Shown: positions 7,173-17,300 of the stretch, one piece after another
Numbering within the stretch: position 1 is the first letter of the stretch
How the letters are laid out: the number at the start of each line of letters is the position of its first letter
DNA from: Tessaracoccus lacteus
GTDB lineage: Bacteria; Actinomycetota; Actinomycetes; Propionibacteriales; Propionibacteriaceae
Assembly (NCBI RefSeq): GCF_029917005.1
Contig: NZ_CP123967.1
Span: forward strand, 2,418,001 to 2,482,000
Direction: 5' to 3'
DNA: 64,000 nucleotides
The notes under the pieces: model-generated
What the model was told of the DNA's origin: nothing
The model's input: only the letters and a program-made list of their open reading frames with translations
The model's database searches: none
Program-made: the position numbers and the translations under genes

Positions 7173-9260
7173 ATGACCGTTGGCGACGCCATTCGCCTCT
7201 TGAGGGCGCACTGGCTGTTCATCGTGCTGGCGACGCTGCTCGGAGCAGCCGCCGGAATAGGGCTTGCCGCCACGCGGACGCCCGAGTTCACCGCGAGCGC
7301 CGACGTCGTCATCACCGTCACCAGCGGGCAGACCACCGGAGAGTTGGCCCAGGGCAGCACCTTCTCGCAGCAGCAGGCCCGCAACTTCGCCGCGATCGCC
7401 ACCCGCGAGATCGTCCTCGCGCCGGTGATCGAGGAGCTCAACCTCGACACGACCGTCGAGAGGCTCCGCAGGTCCGTCTCGGCCTCTGTCCCCCTCAACA
7501 CGTCGCTCGTGACCATCGAGGCCACGAACCCGGAGCCGGCCGTGGCAGCGGCGATCGCCAACTCGACGGCAAACCACCTGGCCGAGACCGTCGCAGGACT
7601 CAGCCCGAAGGTCGACGACGTGTCGGGCTCTCCCGTGAAGGCGCAACTGATCGAGTCGGCCACGGTTCCGCGCTCGCCGTCGTCGCCGAACATCGGGCTC
7701 TTCGCCATCTTCGGCGCGCTCGCCGGGCTGCTCGTCGGGCTCGCCTACCAGGTCATCGCCGAGCTGAGTTTCGCTCGCGTCCGCACGGCAGACGAACTCA
7801 CGGACACCCTGGGTCTCACCCCGCTCGGCACCATCAGCCGCGACCGGGCAGCCGAGACGAGCCCGGTGGCGGTGGCGTCCGCGCCACTGTCGGTGCGCTC
7901 GGAGCAGGTACGGCAGATCCGCACGGCGCTGAAGTTCCTGCCCGGTTCGGACCACCGCGCGTTGGTCTTCTCGTCCGCGATCAGCGGGGAGGGAAAGTCG
8001 ACCACGGCCATGAACCTGGCGGCGGCCTTCGCGGCCGAGGGCGTGTCAACCTGCCTCGTGGAGTCCGACCTCCGGCGCCCGGTGCTGGTTGAAGCCCTGG
8101 ACCTCACCGGAGGGGCCGGCCTCACCGACGTGATCGTCGGCGACTGCGAACTCGACGACGCGCTCCAGCCGTGGGGACCGGACGACCTGCAGGTGTTGAT
8201 CGCCGGCACCGTGCCACCCAACCCGAGCGAGTTGCTCGGCTCCGAGCGTGGGCGTGAGGTGCTCGACCAGATCCACCGCCGCTTCGACGTGGTGGTGATC
8301 GACTCTCCGCCGCTCAACGCCGTGACCGACGCCAAGGTGCTGGGGCGGCAGTTCGGCGGCATCGTCCTGGTCGTCGGCGCGCACCGGGCGCGCACCGCCG
8401 ACCTGCGCCGCGCCCTGACCGCCCTCGAGATCGCCGACGTTCCCCTGAAGGGTTCCATCCTCAATCTCGTCCGCGACAATCCGACCCCGAACGCCTACGC
8501 GTACTCGCACAACCTCGCCGCCCACGGTGCGCCCCAGAGGGCATCGGTGTGGGACAACCAGCGCCTCCGGACGGTGGGCAAGGTGGCGCTGGCCGCCGCG
8601 GTGGCCCTGTGCGTCGCCGTGGCCGGCATGCTGCTCTCCTCGTGGACGGGCAATGCGTCCAACGCGTCCGCCTCGCAGGCGTCCTCCCCTGCCGTAGCAC
8701 TCGGCGACCCGAAGCCGGTGGCCGTGTTAGTCGGGGACTCGCTCGTGCAGGGCATCGGGGGCGACGGCACGACGTGGCCATCCCTTGTCTCTGCCGAGCT
8801 CGGCTGGGACGAGGTCAACCTCGGCCGGGCAGCAACCGGCTATGTGACCAGCGCCGATGCGTCGGCGTGCGGCCACGACACCTGCCCGACGTTCGTCGAG
8901 ATGGCCGACGTCGTGATCGCCGTCGACCCCGACGTCGTGCTCGTCTCGGGAGGGGCGTACGACGGGGACAAGGACGTGGCAGCGGCGTCGCTGAGCTTGT
9001 TCGAGAAACTGCGCTCCGAACTGCCCGCCGCCCGCATCGTCGTCCTGTCGCCGATGCCGGTCGGCAACACCACCCCTGACACCCTCTCGAAGACGGCCTC
9101 GGCCGTCGCGCACAGCGCGGATCAGGCGGGGGCCGACTACCTCGAGGTCGGCTTCCCTCTCGCGCACCACGAAGACCTGTTCACCCAGGACGGGAAGGCC
9201 CCCAACGCCGATGGCTACGGGGTGCTTGCCGACACGATCACGGAGGCGATCACATCATGA
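7173..9260 (+). CDS. Wzz/BY-kinase chain-length regulator fused to an SGNH-like domain
   Basis: This 695-residue protein joins three parts. Residues 1-200 are a Wzz-type chain-length determinant with membrane helices near 15-33 and 175-197. Residues 210-445 are a bacterial tyrosine-kinase domain with Walker A SGEGKST (Lys275), Walker A' VESDLRRP and Walker B VVVIDSPP. A third membrane helix near 470-490 leads to an outside SGNH-hydrolase-like domain (520-695) with GDS at 521-523. The tyrosine-rich tail normal for BY-kinases is replaced by this extra domain; only a Tyr-Ala-Tyr remains before the helix. In the SGNH part the usual Asn of block III is absent (SGGAYD) and the catalytic His of the DxxH block is Ala676, so the domain may bind rather than cut. 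The ATG at 7173 follows GGGGGGAGG. It overlaps the phosphatase gene by ATGA. Confidence 0.8.
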   Translation: MTVGDAIRLLRAHWLFIVLATLLGAAAGIGLAATRTPEFTASADVVITVTSGQTTGELAQGSTFSQQQARNFAAIATREIVLAPVIEELNLDTTVERLRRSVSASVPLNTSLVTIEATNPEPAVAAAIANSTANHLAETVAGLSPKVDDVSGSPVKAQLIESATVPRSPSSPNIGLFAIFGALAGLLVGLAYQVIAELSFARVRTADELTDTLGLTPLGTISRDRAAETSPVAVASAPLSVRSEQVRQIRTALKFLPGSDHRALVFSSAISGEGKSTTAMNLAAAFAAEGVSTCLVESDLRRPVLVEALDLTGGAGLTDVIVGDCELDDALQPWGPDDLQVLIAGTVPPNPSELLGSERGREVLDQIHRRFDVVVIDSPPLNAVTDAKVLGRQFGGIVLVVGAHRARTADLRRALTALEIADVPLKGSILNLVRDNPTPNAYAYSHNLAAHGAPQRASVWDNQRLRTVGKVALAAAVALCVAVAGMLLSSWTGNASNASASQASSPAVALGDPKPVAVLVGDSLVQGIGGDGTTWPSLVSAELGWDEVNLGRAATGYVTSADASACGHDTCPTFVEMADVVIAVDPDVVLVSGGAYDGDKDVAAASLSLFEKLRSELPAARIVVLSPMPVGNTTPDTLSKTASAVAHSADQAGADYLEVGFPLAHHEDLFTQDGKAPNADGYGVLADTITEAITS

Positions 9261-9922
9261 CAGCGACCACGACCTCAGCGCTGAGGACCGAGCAGCCGGC
9301 TCTCGACCCGGCGCCGATCCTCCACGTCATCCGCGGCAGCGTCGACGCGCCCCGCCTCGGAACGGTGCTCTTCGTCTGTCAGGCGAACGTCAGCCGGTCG
9401 GCCTACATGGACCTCATGCTCCGCCACCTCGCGGCGCGGGCAGGCCTCGACTCCCTGGAGATCCGGTCCGCCGGGCTGCAGGCCCCTGCCGGTCGCACCG
9501 TCCACCCCGAGGTCCGACGCCAGCTCGCCAGGGCCGGCGTGGACATCGACGAGTTCAGCGTCAGCCAGCTCACCGTCGACGACCTGACATCGGCTGATCT
9601 CGTGCTGACCGCCACCCGGCGGCACCGGGACGAGGCGGGCAGGATCGCCCCTGCGCACCGCCGGAAGATGTTCACCCTGCTGCAGTTCCGGCGCCTTCTC
9701 GCGGCCACCGACGCGCCCACCCCCACCGATGGTGGAGCGGTGAGCGGCCTCGTCAAGCTGGCCTCGGGCCAGCGGGGCCTGGTCTCCAGCCCAGGCGCGG
9801 CCGACGACATCTCCGACCCGACCGGCCGGCGCAGCAGCGCCTTCGCCACCACCTTCGCACTCGTCGAGCCCGCGCTCGTCGACCTCATCGACCGCCTCTC
9901 CACCCAGTCCACGCAGGAGTGA
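9257..9922 (+). CDS. Low-molecular-weight protein-tyrosine phosphatase
   Basis: A 221-residue LMW-PTP. The P-loop CQANVSRS gives the CX5R(S/T) signature with nucleophile Cys41 and Arg47, and the general acid is in the late SDPTG motif. It should dephosphorylate tyrosines of the neighbouring BY-kinase, a standard partnership in exopolysaccharide control. The start overlaps the kinase stop codon by ATGA, so the pair is made in a fixed ratio. The protein is longer than the ~150-residue minimal family because of a ~35-residue N-terminal lead and an insertion near residues 150-180. The function is secure; the substrate is inferred from context. Confidence 0.9.
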   Translation: MTATTTSALRTEQPALDPAPILHVIRGSVDAPRLGTVLFVCQANVSRSAYMDLMLRHLAARAGLDSLEIRSAGLQAPAGRTVHPEVRRQLARAGVDIDEFSVSQLTVDDLTSADLVLTATRRHRDEAGRIAPAHRRKMFTLLQFRRLLAATDAPTPTDGGAVSGLVKLASGQRGLVSSPGAADDISDPTGRRSSAFATTFALVEPALVDLIDRLSTQSTQE

Positions 9923-9924
9923 CA

Positions 9925-11046
9925 ATGTCCAAGCGAGCTCTCATCACCGGCATCACCGGCCAGGACGGTTCCTACCTCGCCGAGTTCCTCCTCGAGAAGG
10001 GCTACGAGGTACACGGCATCAAGCGCCGCTCCTCGCAGCTGAACACCCAGCGGATCGACCACATCTACGAGGACCCGCACCAGCACGACCCACACCTCTT
10101 CCTGCACTACGGGGACCTGACCGACGCCACGAGCCTCACTCGCATCGTGCAGGACGTGCAGCCTGACGAGATCTACAACCTGGGAGCCCAGTCGCACGTC
10201 GCGGTCAGCTTCGAGGCACCGGAGTACACCGCCGACGTCGACGCGCTCGGCACTCTGCGTCTGCTCGAGTCCATCCGCCTGCTGGGCCTGCAGGACACCG
10301 TGCGCTTCTACCAGGCCTCCACCAGCGAGCTGTTCGGCCTCGTGCAGGAGATCCCGCAGACCGAGCGGACCCCGTTCTACCCGCGTTCCCCGTATGCGGT
10401 GGCCAAGCTGTACGGCTACTGGATCACGGTCAACTACCGCGAGTCCTACGGCATGTACGCCTGCAACGGCATCCTGTTCAACCACGAGTCGCCCCGACGC
10501 GGCGAGACGTTCGTGACCCGCAAGATCACGCGCGGCCTCTCCCGCGTGTTCACCGGCCTCGATGACTGCCTCTACCTCGGCAACATGGACTCACTGCGCG
10601 ACTGGGGGCACGCGAAGGACTACGTGCGTCTGCAGTGGCAGATGCTGCAGCAGGACATCCCCCAGGACTACGTGATCGCGACCGGCGTCCAGCACTCCGT
10701 GCGGCAGTTCGTCGACTGGACGGCGAAGGCACTTGGGATCACGCTCCGCTTCGACGGGAAGGGCGTCGACGAGGTCGGCGTCGTCGAGCACGTGCGCGAC
10801 GGTGCCGAGACGAACCTCCTGCCCGGCGACGTCATCGTGCGGGTCGACCCCCGCTACTTCCGCCCCGCCGAGGTCGAGACCCTGCTCGGCGACCCCTCAC
10901 GGGCCGCCCGGAACCTCGGCTGGGCACCCGAGATCGGCGTGGCCGACCTCGTCGCCGAGATGGTCGAGGCGGACCTGCAGGAGTCGCTGCGCCTGGCCTT
11001 CCTCCGCAACAACGGCTTCGCGATCCCCTCCTCGGTGGAGCACTGA
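9925..11046 (+). CDS. gmd: GDP-mannose 4,6-dehydratase
   Basis: A 373-residue extended short-chain dehydrogenase that converts GDP-D-mannose to GDP-4-keto-6-deoxymannose. It begins with the NADP-binding [20 protein letters not shown], has the conserved [16 protein letters not shown] region, the active-site STSELFG, and [15 protein letters not shown] with the catalytic Tyr and Lys. [18 protein letters not shown] is a GMD hallmark. I chose the ATG at 9925 because GGAG is placed just upstream; a GTG at 9919 overlaps the previous stop. It sits 2 bp after the phosphatase stop and overlaps fcl by one base, so the two steps to GDP-fucose are co-translated. Confidence 0.97.
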   Translation: MSKRALITGITGQDGSYLAEFLLEKGYEVHGIKRRSSQLNTQRIDHIYEDPHQHDPHLFLHYGDLTDATSLTRIVQDVQPDEIYNLGAQSHVAVSFEAPEYTADVDALGTLRLLESIRLLGLQDTVRFYQASTSELFGLVQEIPQTERTPFYPRSPYAVAKLYGYWITVNYRESYGMYACNGILFNHESPRRGETFVTRKITRGLSRVFTGLDDCLYLGNMDSLRDWGHAKDYVRLQWQMLQQDIPQDYVIATGVQHSVRQFVDWTAKALGITLRFDGKGVDEVGVVEHVRDGAETNLLPGDVIVRVDPRYFRPAEVETLLGDPSRAARNLGWAPEIGVADLVAEMVEADLQESLRLAFLRNNGFAIPSSVEH

Positions 11047-12011
11047 TGACCAGACGGGTGTTCGTGGCGGGGCACCGCGGGATGGTGGGCTCCGCCATCG
11101 TCCGCGCGCTGCGGGGGAAACCTGACGTCGAGGTCGTGACGGCGGGCCGCGGAGAGGTCGACCTCGTCGAGCAGGCGGAGGTCCGCGCCTTCTTCCGCGA
11201 CACGCACATCGACGAGGTGTATGTGGCTGCGGCCCGGGTCGGCGGGATCCGCGCGAACGACGCGTTCCCGGCGTCGTTCATCTACGACAACCTGATGATC
11301 GAGGCGAACCTGATCGCGTCCGCCAACGCGGCCGGCATCGACAGGCTGCTGTTCCTCGGCTCATCGTGCATCTACCCCAAGTTCGCGGCGCAGCCGATGC
11401 CCGAGGAGTGCCTCCTGACGGGGGTGCTGGAGCCGACCAACGAGCCGTACGCCATCGCGAAGATCGCCGGCATCAAGCTGGCGGAGAGCTTCAACCGCCA
11501 GTACGGCCGCGACTACCGCTCCCTCATGCCCACGAACCTCTACGGCCCGGGAGATAACTTCCACCCGGAGAACAGCCACGTCCTGCCCGCGCTGATCCGC
11601 CGCTTCGACGAGGCCGTCCGTGACGGGCGCGACGAGGTGGTCATCTGGGGCACCGGAACGCCTCGGCGGGAGTTCCTGCACGTCGACGACCTCGCCTCGG
11701 CCGCGCTGCACGTCATGAGCCTGCCGAAGGACGAGTACCGCAGCGTGGCGCCCGAGCGGCAGAGCCACCTGAACGTCGGCACGGGCACGGACCTGACGAT
11801 CGCCGACCTCGCCCACACCGTCGCTGCCGTCACCGGGTTCGACGGTCGTCTCACCTTCGACGCCTCCAAGCCGGACGGCACCCCCCGCAAGCTCCTCGAC
11901 GTCTCCCGCCTCGCGAGCCTCGGCTGGCGCGCCGGGATCGGTCTGCCGGAGGGGCTGCGGAGCACCTACGACTGGTTCCTTGCGAACGCGACGACGCTGA
12001 GAGAGGGATGA
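11046..12011 (+). CDS. fcl: GDP-L-fucose synthase
   Basis: A 321-residue bifunctional epimerase/reductase that turns GDP-4-keto-6-deoxymannose into GDP-L-fucose using NADPH. Visible features are [26 protein letters not shown], the catalytic LGSSCIYPK with its Ser-Ser-Cys, [12 protein letters not shown] with the Tyr-Lys pair, and the [19 protein letters not shown] block. The start ATG at 11046 shares a base with the gmd stop. With gmd it completes GDP-fucose supply for the locus, so the polymer very probably contains fucose. Confidence 0.97.
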   Translation: MTRRVFVAGHRGMVGSAIVRALRGKPDVEVVTAGRGEVDLVEQAEVRAFFRDTHIDEVYVAAARVGGIRANDAFPASFIYDNLMIEANLIASANAAGIDRLLFLGSSCIYPKFAAQPMPEECLLTGVLEPTNEPYAIAKIAGIKLAESFNRQYGRDYRSLMPTNLYGPGDNFHPENSHVLPALIRRFDEAVRDGRDEVVIWGTGTPRREFLHVDDLASAALHVMSLPKDEYRSVAPERQSHLNVGTGTDLTIADLAHTVAAVTGFDGRLTFDASKPDGTPRKLLDVSRLASLGWRAGIGLPEGLRSTYDWFLANATTLREG

Positions 12012-12014
12012 GCC

Positions 12015-13361
12015 ATGCGCATCGTCATCATCGGCCTGAACTACGCCCCGGAACCCACCGGCATCGCTCCCTACACGAGCGCCGCCGCGCAGGCTCTCGA
12101 GGCGCGAGGGCACGACGTGACGGTGATCACCGGCTATCCCCACTACCCCCAGTGGCGCATCGCGGACGGCTATCAGGGCTCGTCGTGCCGGTCCCGGATC
12201 AAGGGCGTCGACGTCCTGCGTCTCCGGCACCCCGTGCCGGGCTCGGGGAGCCTGGCGAAGCGCCTCGGCATGGAACTGGTCTTCGGGCTGAGGGCCACCT
12301 TCGCCCGGTGGGGGCGCCCTGACGTCGTGGTCGTCGTCAGCCCCGCGCTGGTCAGCTCGTCCATGGCGGTGGCCCGAGCTCGGTTGACCGGCGTCCCCGT
12401 CGTGTCGTGGGTCCAGGACATCTACACGCTGAGCGCCAGCCAGACCCGCAAGGGCTCGCCGCTGGCCGGACTGGTGAAGGTCGTGGAGTCCGCGACGCTG
12501 CGCGCCTCCAGCAGGGTGCTGGCGATCCACGACCGCTTCGCGAACTACCTGTCGAACGGCCTGCGCGTGCGCCACGAGCGCATCGACGTCGTGCGGAACT
12601 GGACGCATCTGGCCGCCTCCCCTGGACGGAGCGCGGAGACCCGCAGGCGGCACGGCTGGGCCGACGACGAGACCATCGTGCTGCACGCCGGCAACATGGG
12701 TTCCAAGCAGGCCCTCGAGCACGTCGTGCAGGCGTCCCAGCTCGCCGCCAAGGCCGGCGCCCGCATCCGCTTCGTCCTGCTCGGCGACGGCAACCGGCGC
12801 AGGGCGCTCGAGGCGATGGGCAGCAATGCGTGCCTGCAGTACATCGACCCGCTGCCCGACGACGAGTTCGCCTCCACGCTCGCCAGCGCGGACATCCTGC
12901 TGGTCAACGAACTGCCCGGTATGACGGAGATGTCGGTGCCGAGCAAGCTGACGTCGTACTTCAACACGGGCCTTCCCGTGCTGGCCGCCGTCGACTGGAG
13001 CAGCGTGACGGCCGACGAGGTCGACGCCGCCGGGGCGGGGCTTCGGGTCTCCCCCGGCGACGCGCTCGATCTCTACGACGGTGCGCGTCAACTGGCCGGA
13101 GCACCCGGACTGCGCGCCGAGCTGGGTGCCGCCGGCCTGCGGCACCGGCAGCAGGTCCTCGGCGAGGAGGCGGCCTTCGCCGGCATCGAGGCGTCCCTGC
13201 TGCGAGCCACCGGGCACGCAGCCGCGCTGCCCGAGGAGGGGGATGCGTCGCACGACGATCCCGTCGCGGCGCCTGAGCCCATCCGCCATGTCACGCCGAA
13301 GGCCCTGGCTCGCGAGGCGCTGGCCCGGCAGGACGCGGCCGACCTGCCCCTGACCGCCTGA
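12015..13361 (+). CDS. WcaI-like glycosyltransferase
   Basis: A 448-residue GT4-type glycosyltransferase most like the WcaI family of colanic acid assembly. It starts RIVIIGLNYAPEPTGIAPYT, a signature of this group, with GYPHYPQWRI shortly after, and has VSWVQDIYTLSA in the middle. The C-terminal donor domain has LHAGNMGSKQALEHVV and the block around ELPGMTEMSVPSKLTSYF. The ATG at 12015 lies 3 bp after the fcl stop and is preceded by GAGAGGG. The ~40 residues after about residue 400 are acidic and low in complexity, beyond the usual end of the fold. It may use GDP-fucose made by its operon partners, but that is an inference. A hairpin terminator closes the operon. Confidence 0.85.
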   Translation: MRIVIIGLNYAPEPTGIAPYTSAAAQALEARGHDVTVITGYPHYPQWRIADGYQGSSCRSRIKGVDVLRLRHPVPGSGSLAKRLGMELVFGLRATFARWGRPDVVVVVSPALVSSSMAVARARLTGVPVVSWVQDIYTLSASQTRKGSPLAGLVKVVESATLRASSRVLAIHDRFANYLSNGLRVRHERIDVVRNWTHLAASPGRSAETRRRHGWADDETIVLHAGNMGSKQALEHVVQASQLAAKAGARIRFVLLGDGNRRRALEAMGSNACLQYIDPLPDDEFASTLASADILLVNELPGMTEMSVPSKLTSYFNTGLPVLAAVDWSSVTADEVDAAGAGLRVSPGDALDLYDGARQLAGAPGLRAELGAAGLRHRQQVLGEEAAFAGIEASLLRATGHAAALPEEGDASHDDPVAAPEPIRHVTPKALAREALARQDAADLPLTA

Positions 13362-13368
13362 CAGACCC

Positions 13369-13398
13369 CCTGCCGGTCACAACGACGTGACCGGCAGG
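13369..13398 (+). terminator. Hairpin terminator of the gmd-fcl operon
   Basis: A perfect 12-bp inverted repeat, CCTGCCGGTCAC and GTGACCGGCAGG with a 6-nt loop, starts 8 bp after the stop codon. Confidence 0.75.
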
Positions 13399-13414
13399 CA
13401 CTGCCGCCAGGGTT

Positions 13415-14250
13415 CCTGAGCATGTAGTAGCCGGTTCCCTGAGCACTTCGACAGGCTCAGTACAAGCCTGTCAAAGGGCCCTGCATCCCCGGTTCCCTGA
13501 GCCTGTCGAAGGGCCCTACATCCCCGGTTCCCTGAGCCTGTCGAAGGGCCCTGAGCGAAGCGAAGGGACGCCACCCGCCGATCTCCATCCCCGCCACTCC
13601 TCTCGCTGCGCTCGAGGCACCTCGACAAGCATGTGCTGAGCCTGTCGAAGTACTCGGCGAACCGACTTCCTGAGCCTGGCGTCACCGGTTCCCTGAGCCT
13701 GTCGAAGGGCCCTGCATCCCGGTTCCCTGAGCCTGTCGAAGGGCCCTGAGCGAAGCGAAGGGACGCCGCTCGACCGATCTCCACCCCCCGCACTCCTCTC
13801 GCTGCGCTCGAGGCACCTCGACAAGCTCGGCGAACCGTTCCCTGAGCCTGGCGTCACCGGATCCCTGAGCCTGTCAAAGGGCCCTGCATCCCCGGTTCCC
13901 TGAGCCTGTCGAAGGGCCCTGAGCGAAGCGAAGGGACGCCACTCGACCGATCTCCACCCCCCGCACTCCTCTCGCTGCGCTCGAGGCACCTCGACAAGCA
14001 TGTGCTGAGCCTGTCGAAGTACTCGGCGAACCGACTTCCTGAGCCTGGCGTCACCGGGTCCCTGAGCCTGTCGAAGGGCCCTGCATCCCCGGTTCCCTGA
14101 GCCTGTCGAAGGGCCCTGAGCGAAGCGAAGGGACGCCACTCGACCGATCTCCATCCCCGCCACTCCTCTCGCTGCGCTCGAGGCACCTCGACAGGCATGT
14201 GCTGAGCCTGTCGAAGTACTCGGCGAACCGACTAGTACTCGGCGAACCGA
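13415..14250. repeat. Higher-order array of the CCTGAGCCTGTCGAAGGG repeat family
   Basis: This non-coding stretch between two convergent terminators holds three to four copies of a 170-200 bp composite unit. Each unit contains two copies of GGTTCCCTGAGCCTGTCG, then CCCTGAGCGAAGCGAAGGG, then CTCTCGCTGCGCTCGAGG and ACTCGGCGAACCGAC. The marker GCGTCACCGG recurs near 13679, 13851 and 14048. Open frames on both strands simply translate the repeat (LRQAQG, FDRLREP) and I do not consider them genes. No other feature is visible here. Confidence 0.85.
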
Positions 14251-14264
14251 CTACCTGACACGCG

Positions 14265-14298
14265 CCAGGGGGCGCCTCCCGAAGGAGACGCCCCCTGG
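14265..14298 (-). terminator. Hairpin terminator of the large surface-protein gene
   Basis: The arms CCAGGGGGCGCCTCC and GGAGACGCCCCCTGG pair with one mismatch around a CGAA tetraloop, 29 bp beyond the stop of the minus-strand gene. Confidence 0.75.
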
Positions 14299-14326
14299 CA
14301 TCGGGCCGTTCGCCGGCCGCCGGATG

Positions 14327-17300
14327 TCAGTCTGCCGTGTAGTCGAGCAGAAGCGACGGGCGGTAGTTGAGCGACGAGTTGTACTCCTTCGTGAAGATCC
14401 GGAGGTTGTCGGTCGACGTCGTGCTGATCCGCAGGGTGACCGTCGAGCCGGGCGTGAACGCCGCCGGGTCGCAGGTCACGGTGTAGAGCGTGTTGGTCGA
14501 CGTGGCCGAACTGATCTCGCAGACCTTGGCACCGACCGTGGTCGGACGGTTGTTCCAGTTCAGCGCGCCCTCGGTCCAGGAGCCGGTGACCACGTTGACG
14601 TCGTGGGTACCGGTCGAGCCGGCGGCGCCGTCCACCGAGGTCCGCAGCCGGAGCTGGACCCCGGTGAGCGAGAGCCCGGATGCCGGCACCTCCGGGACGT
14701 CGAACTGGAGGTAGGTCTGCTGGACGCTGGAAGCGTTGGAGGAGAAGGCCTGGTTGTTGCTGCCGTAGTTGGTCGTCGCGGCGGTGGACACCACCGCGGC
14801 GTCGGCGGAGGCTCCCACCTGCAGCGAGACCGGATCCGGCGTCGTGCTGGGCTCCTCGACCTCGGCGGTGGCCGCCGAGCTCGCGTCACTCAGGTTGCCG
14901 GCCGCGTCCTTGGCCTTGACCTTGTAGTAGTAGGTCCCGGCCGCCAGATCCTCGTCGGAGTAGCTCCGCGAGGTGACGGTGCCGATCCGCGAGGAGGAGT
15001 TGGCCGTGAAGTCCGAGGCCGAGCCCCGGTATACCTCGTAGCCGATCACGCCGACGTTGTCCGTCGACGCCCCCCAGGTCAGGGCGACAGTGTCGTCGGT
15101 CACGGTCGCCGAGACACCCGAGGGTGCGCTGGGCGCCGTGGTGTCCGCGACCGTGCCGCTGTCGAACGTCAGGCTGAGCGCCGGGCGGGAGGACGCCGTC
15201 GAGTACTCCGAGGAGAACAGCCGCAGGTTGTCCGTGCCCTCACCGGAGATCCGGATCGTGACGCTCTCCCCGAGGTGCTGGGCGAGCAGGTCGGCGTTCA
15301 GCGTCACGGTGAAGGCCGTGTTGGTGCTGGACACCGGTGCGATCGAGCCGACGTTGCCGAGCGAGGTGGTCGGCCTGTTGTTCCAGGTGACCCCGCCCTC
15401 GGTCCACGACCCGGAGACCAGGTCGATCGAGTGGATGTCGGCGGAGGCTGCGGCCGGGTCCGCGGACGTCCTGAGCTTCAGCGTCGCCGAGGCGAGGCTG
15501 GTGCCGGACGGAGCCGAGGGCAGGTCGAGCCTGATGAACGACTGCTGGGCCGAGGAGCCACGGGAGAACAGCTGCGTGTTCGAGCCGTAGTTCGTGGTCG
15601 CCGCGGTCTGCACGACGCCGGCATCGTCCGTGATCGCCACGTCGAGCGTCACCGGATCGACCGGGGCGGCAGCGACGGTTGCGCTCGCCGTCTCCGACGG
15701 ATCGGAGACGTTGCCCGCGGCGTCCACCGCCGTCACCTTGTAGTAGTACGTGCCGACGTCGAGGTTGTTGTCGGTGTACGTCGTGCCGGTGAGGTCCGCC
15801 ACCTTGGTCGACGAGCCGGGCGTGAACCCGTCCGTCGTGCCGCGGTAGAGCGTGTAGCCGACCACGCCGGTGTCATCGGTGGAGGTGCCGGTCCAGGTGA
15901 GGCTGACGTCGTCGCCCGAGACGGTCGCCGCGACGGTGGGAGCCGTCGGTGCGGTGGTGTCGGGTGCCGCCACGGTGGCGGTGGCCGCCTCGCTTGCCGC
16001 GCTGACATTGCCCGCCTCGTCGAACGCGACCACCTTGTAGTGGTAGGTCCCGGGATCGAGGTCGTCGTCGGTCAGTGTGCGCGAGGTGGTCTCGTCGATC
16101 AGGTTGGCCGTGTCGGGCGTGAAGTCCGCCGTGGTGCCGCGGTAGACGCGGTATCCGGTGACTGCCGTGTTGTCCGTGGACTCGGTCCAGGACAGCTCGA
16201 TGCTGTCCCCGTCGACCTCGGCGCTGAGCGTCGGGGTGCTCGGGGCGAGCGTGTCGGCGACGGTCGCGTCGGCGACGCCGCTAGCCGTCGACGTGTTGCC
16301 GGCCGCGTCCACCGCGACGACCGTGTAGTGCCACGAGCCGGCCGGGGCCGCGTCCGTGTACGAGGTCGTCGTGGACTCGCCGACCAGGGTGGCCGCCGCG
16401 GGCGTGAACGAGGGATCGGCGGACCGGTGGATCTGGTAGCCGGTGACCGCGACGTTGTCCGTCGACGCGGTCCAGCTGAGCTGGACGCTGCCGGAGACGA
16501 CGGTTGCGCTCAGGTCGGCCGGGGCGGTGGGTGCCGCCGTGTCCGGCACGTCGGCCTCGGCCGCCGCACTGGGCTCCGACGCGTTGCCCGCAGCGTCGAG
16601 GGCGACCAGGCGGTAGTACCAGGTCCCCTGCTCCGGGTTGGGCACGACGTGGGTGTACGACGTCTGCGACGCGTCGGTGACGGTGACCGTCGTCACGAGC
16701 GACGAGTCGCTCGGGGTGAAGTCGGCCGTCGTGCCGCGGTACAGGGCGTAGCTCGTGGTGGCGACGTTGTCGGTCACCTCGTCCCAGGCCAGCGTGATAT
16801 CCGGCGTGGTGTCACCCGGGGCCGGCGTGTTGGTCACGACCGAGACGGTCGCGGTCAGGGACGGGGCATCGGGTGCCGTGGTGTCGGGCACCTCCACGCT
16901 GGCGGCGGCAGATGCCGTGCTGACGTTGCCGGCCGCGTCGACCGCGGCCACCTTGTAGTACCAGGTGCCCGCCGTGGCGGTGGAATCCGCGTAGGACAGT
17001 GCCGTGGCGGTGCCGATCTGCGAGGAGGCGTCCGCGGTGAAGTCGGACGTCGTGCCACGGTAGATGCGGTAGCCGGTGACGGCGAGGTTGTCGCTTGAGG
17101 CCGTCCAGGTCAGCTGGGCAGCGCCGGAGTCGTAGCTGCCGCTCAGGCCGCCCGGGGCGGTCGGAGCCTGGCCGTCCGGGTTGACCGTGCCGTACTGCGA
17201 CTGGATGGTGGACGCCTGGAGCGCCTTCGAGTAGACGGCGAACTCATCGATCGCGCCGTTGAAGTAGAAGTTGCTCGGCTGATCTGGCCAGCCGCTGATG

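Noticed and set aside
13377-14198. Several minus-strand open frames (up to 215 codons)
   Set aside because: They only translate the DNA repeats (FDRLREPG, LRQAQG) and have no independent coding features or ribosome sites.
14324-17098. A 924-codon plus-strand frame antisense to the surface-protein gene
   Set aside because: A typical high-GC antisense shadow of Thr/Val/Asp-rich repeats, with Arg/Gly-rich nonsense sequence.
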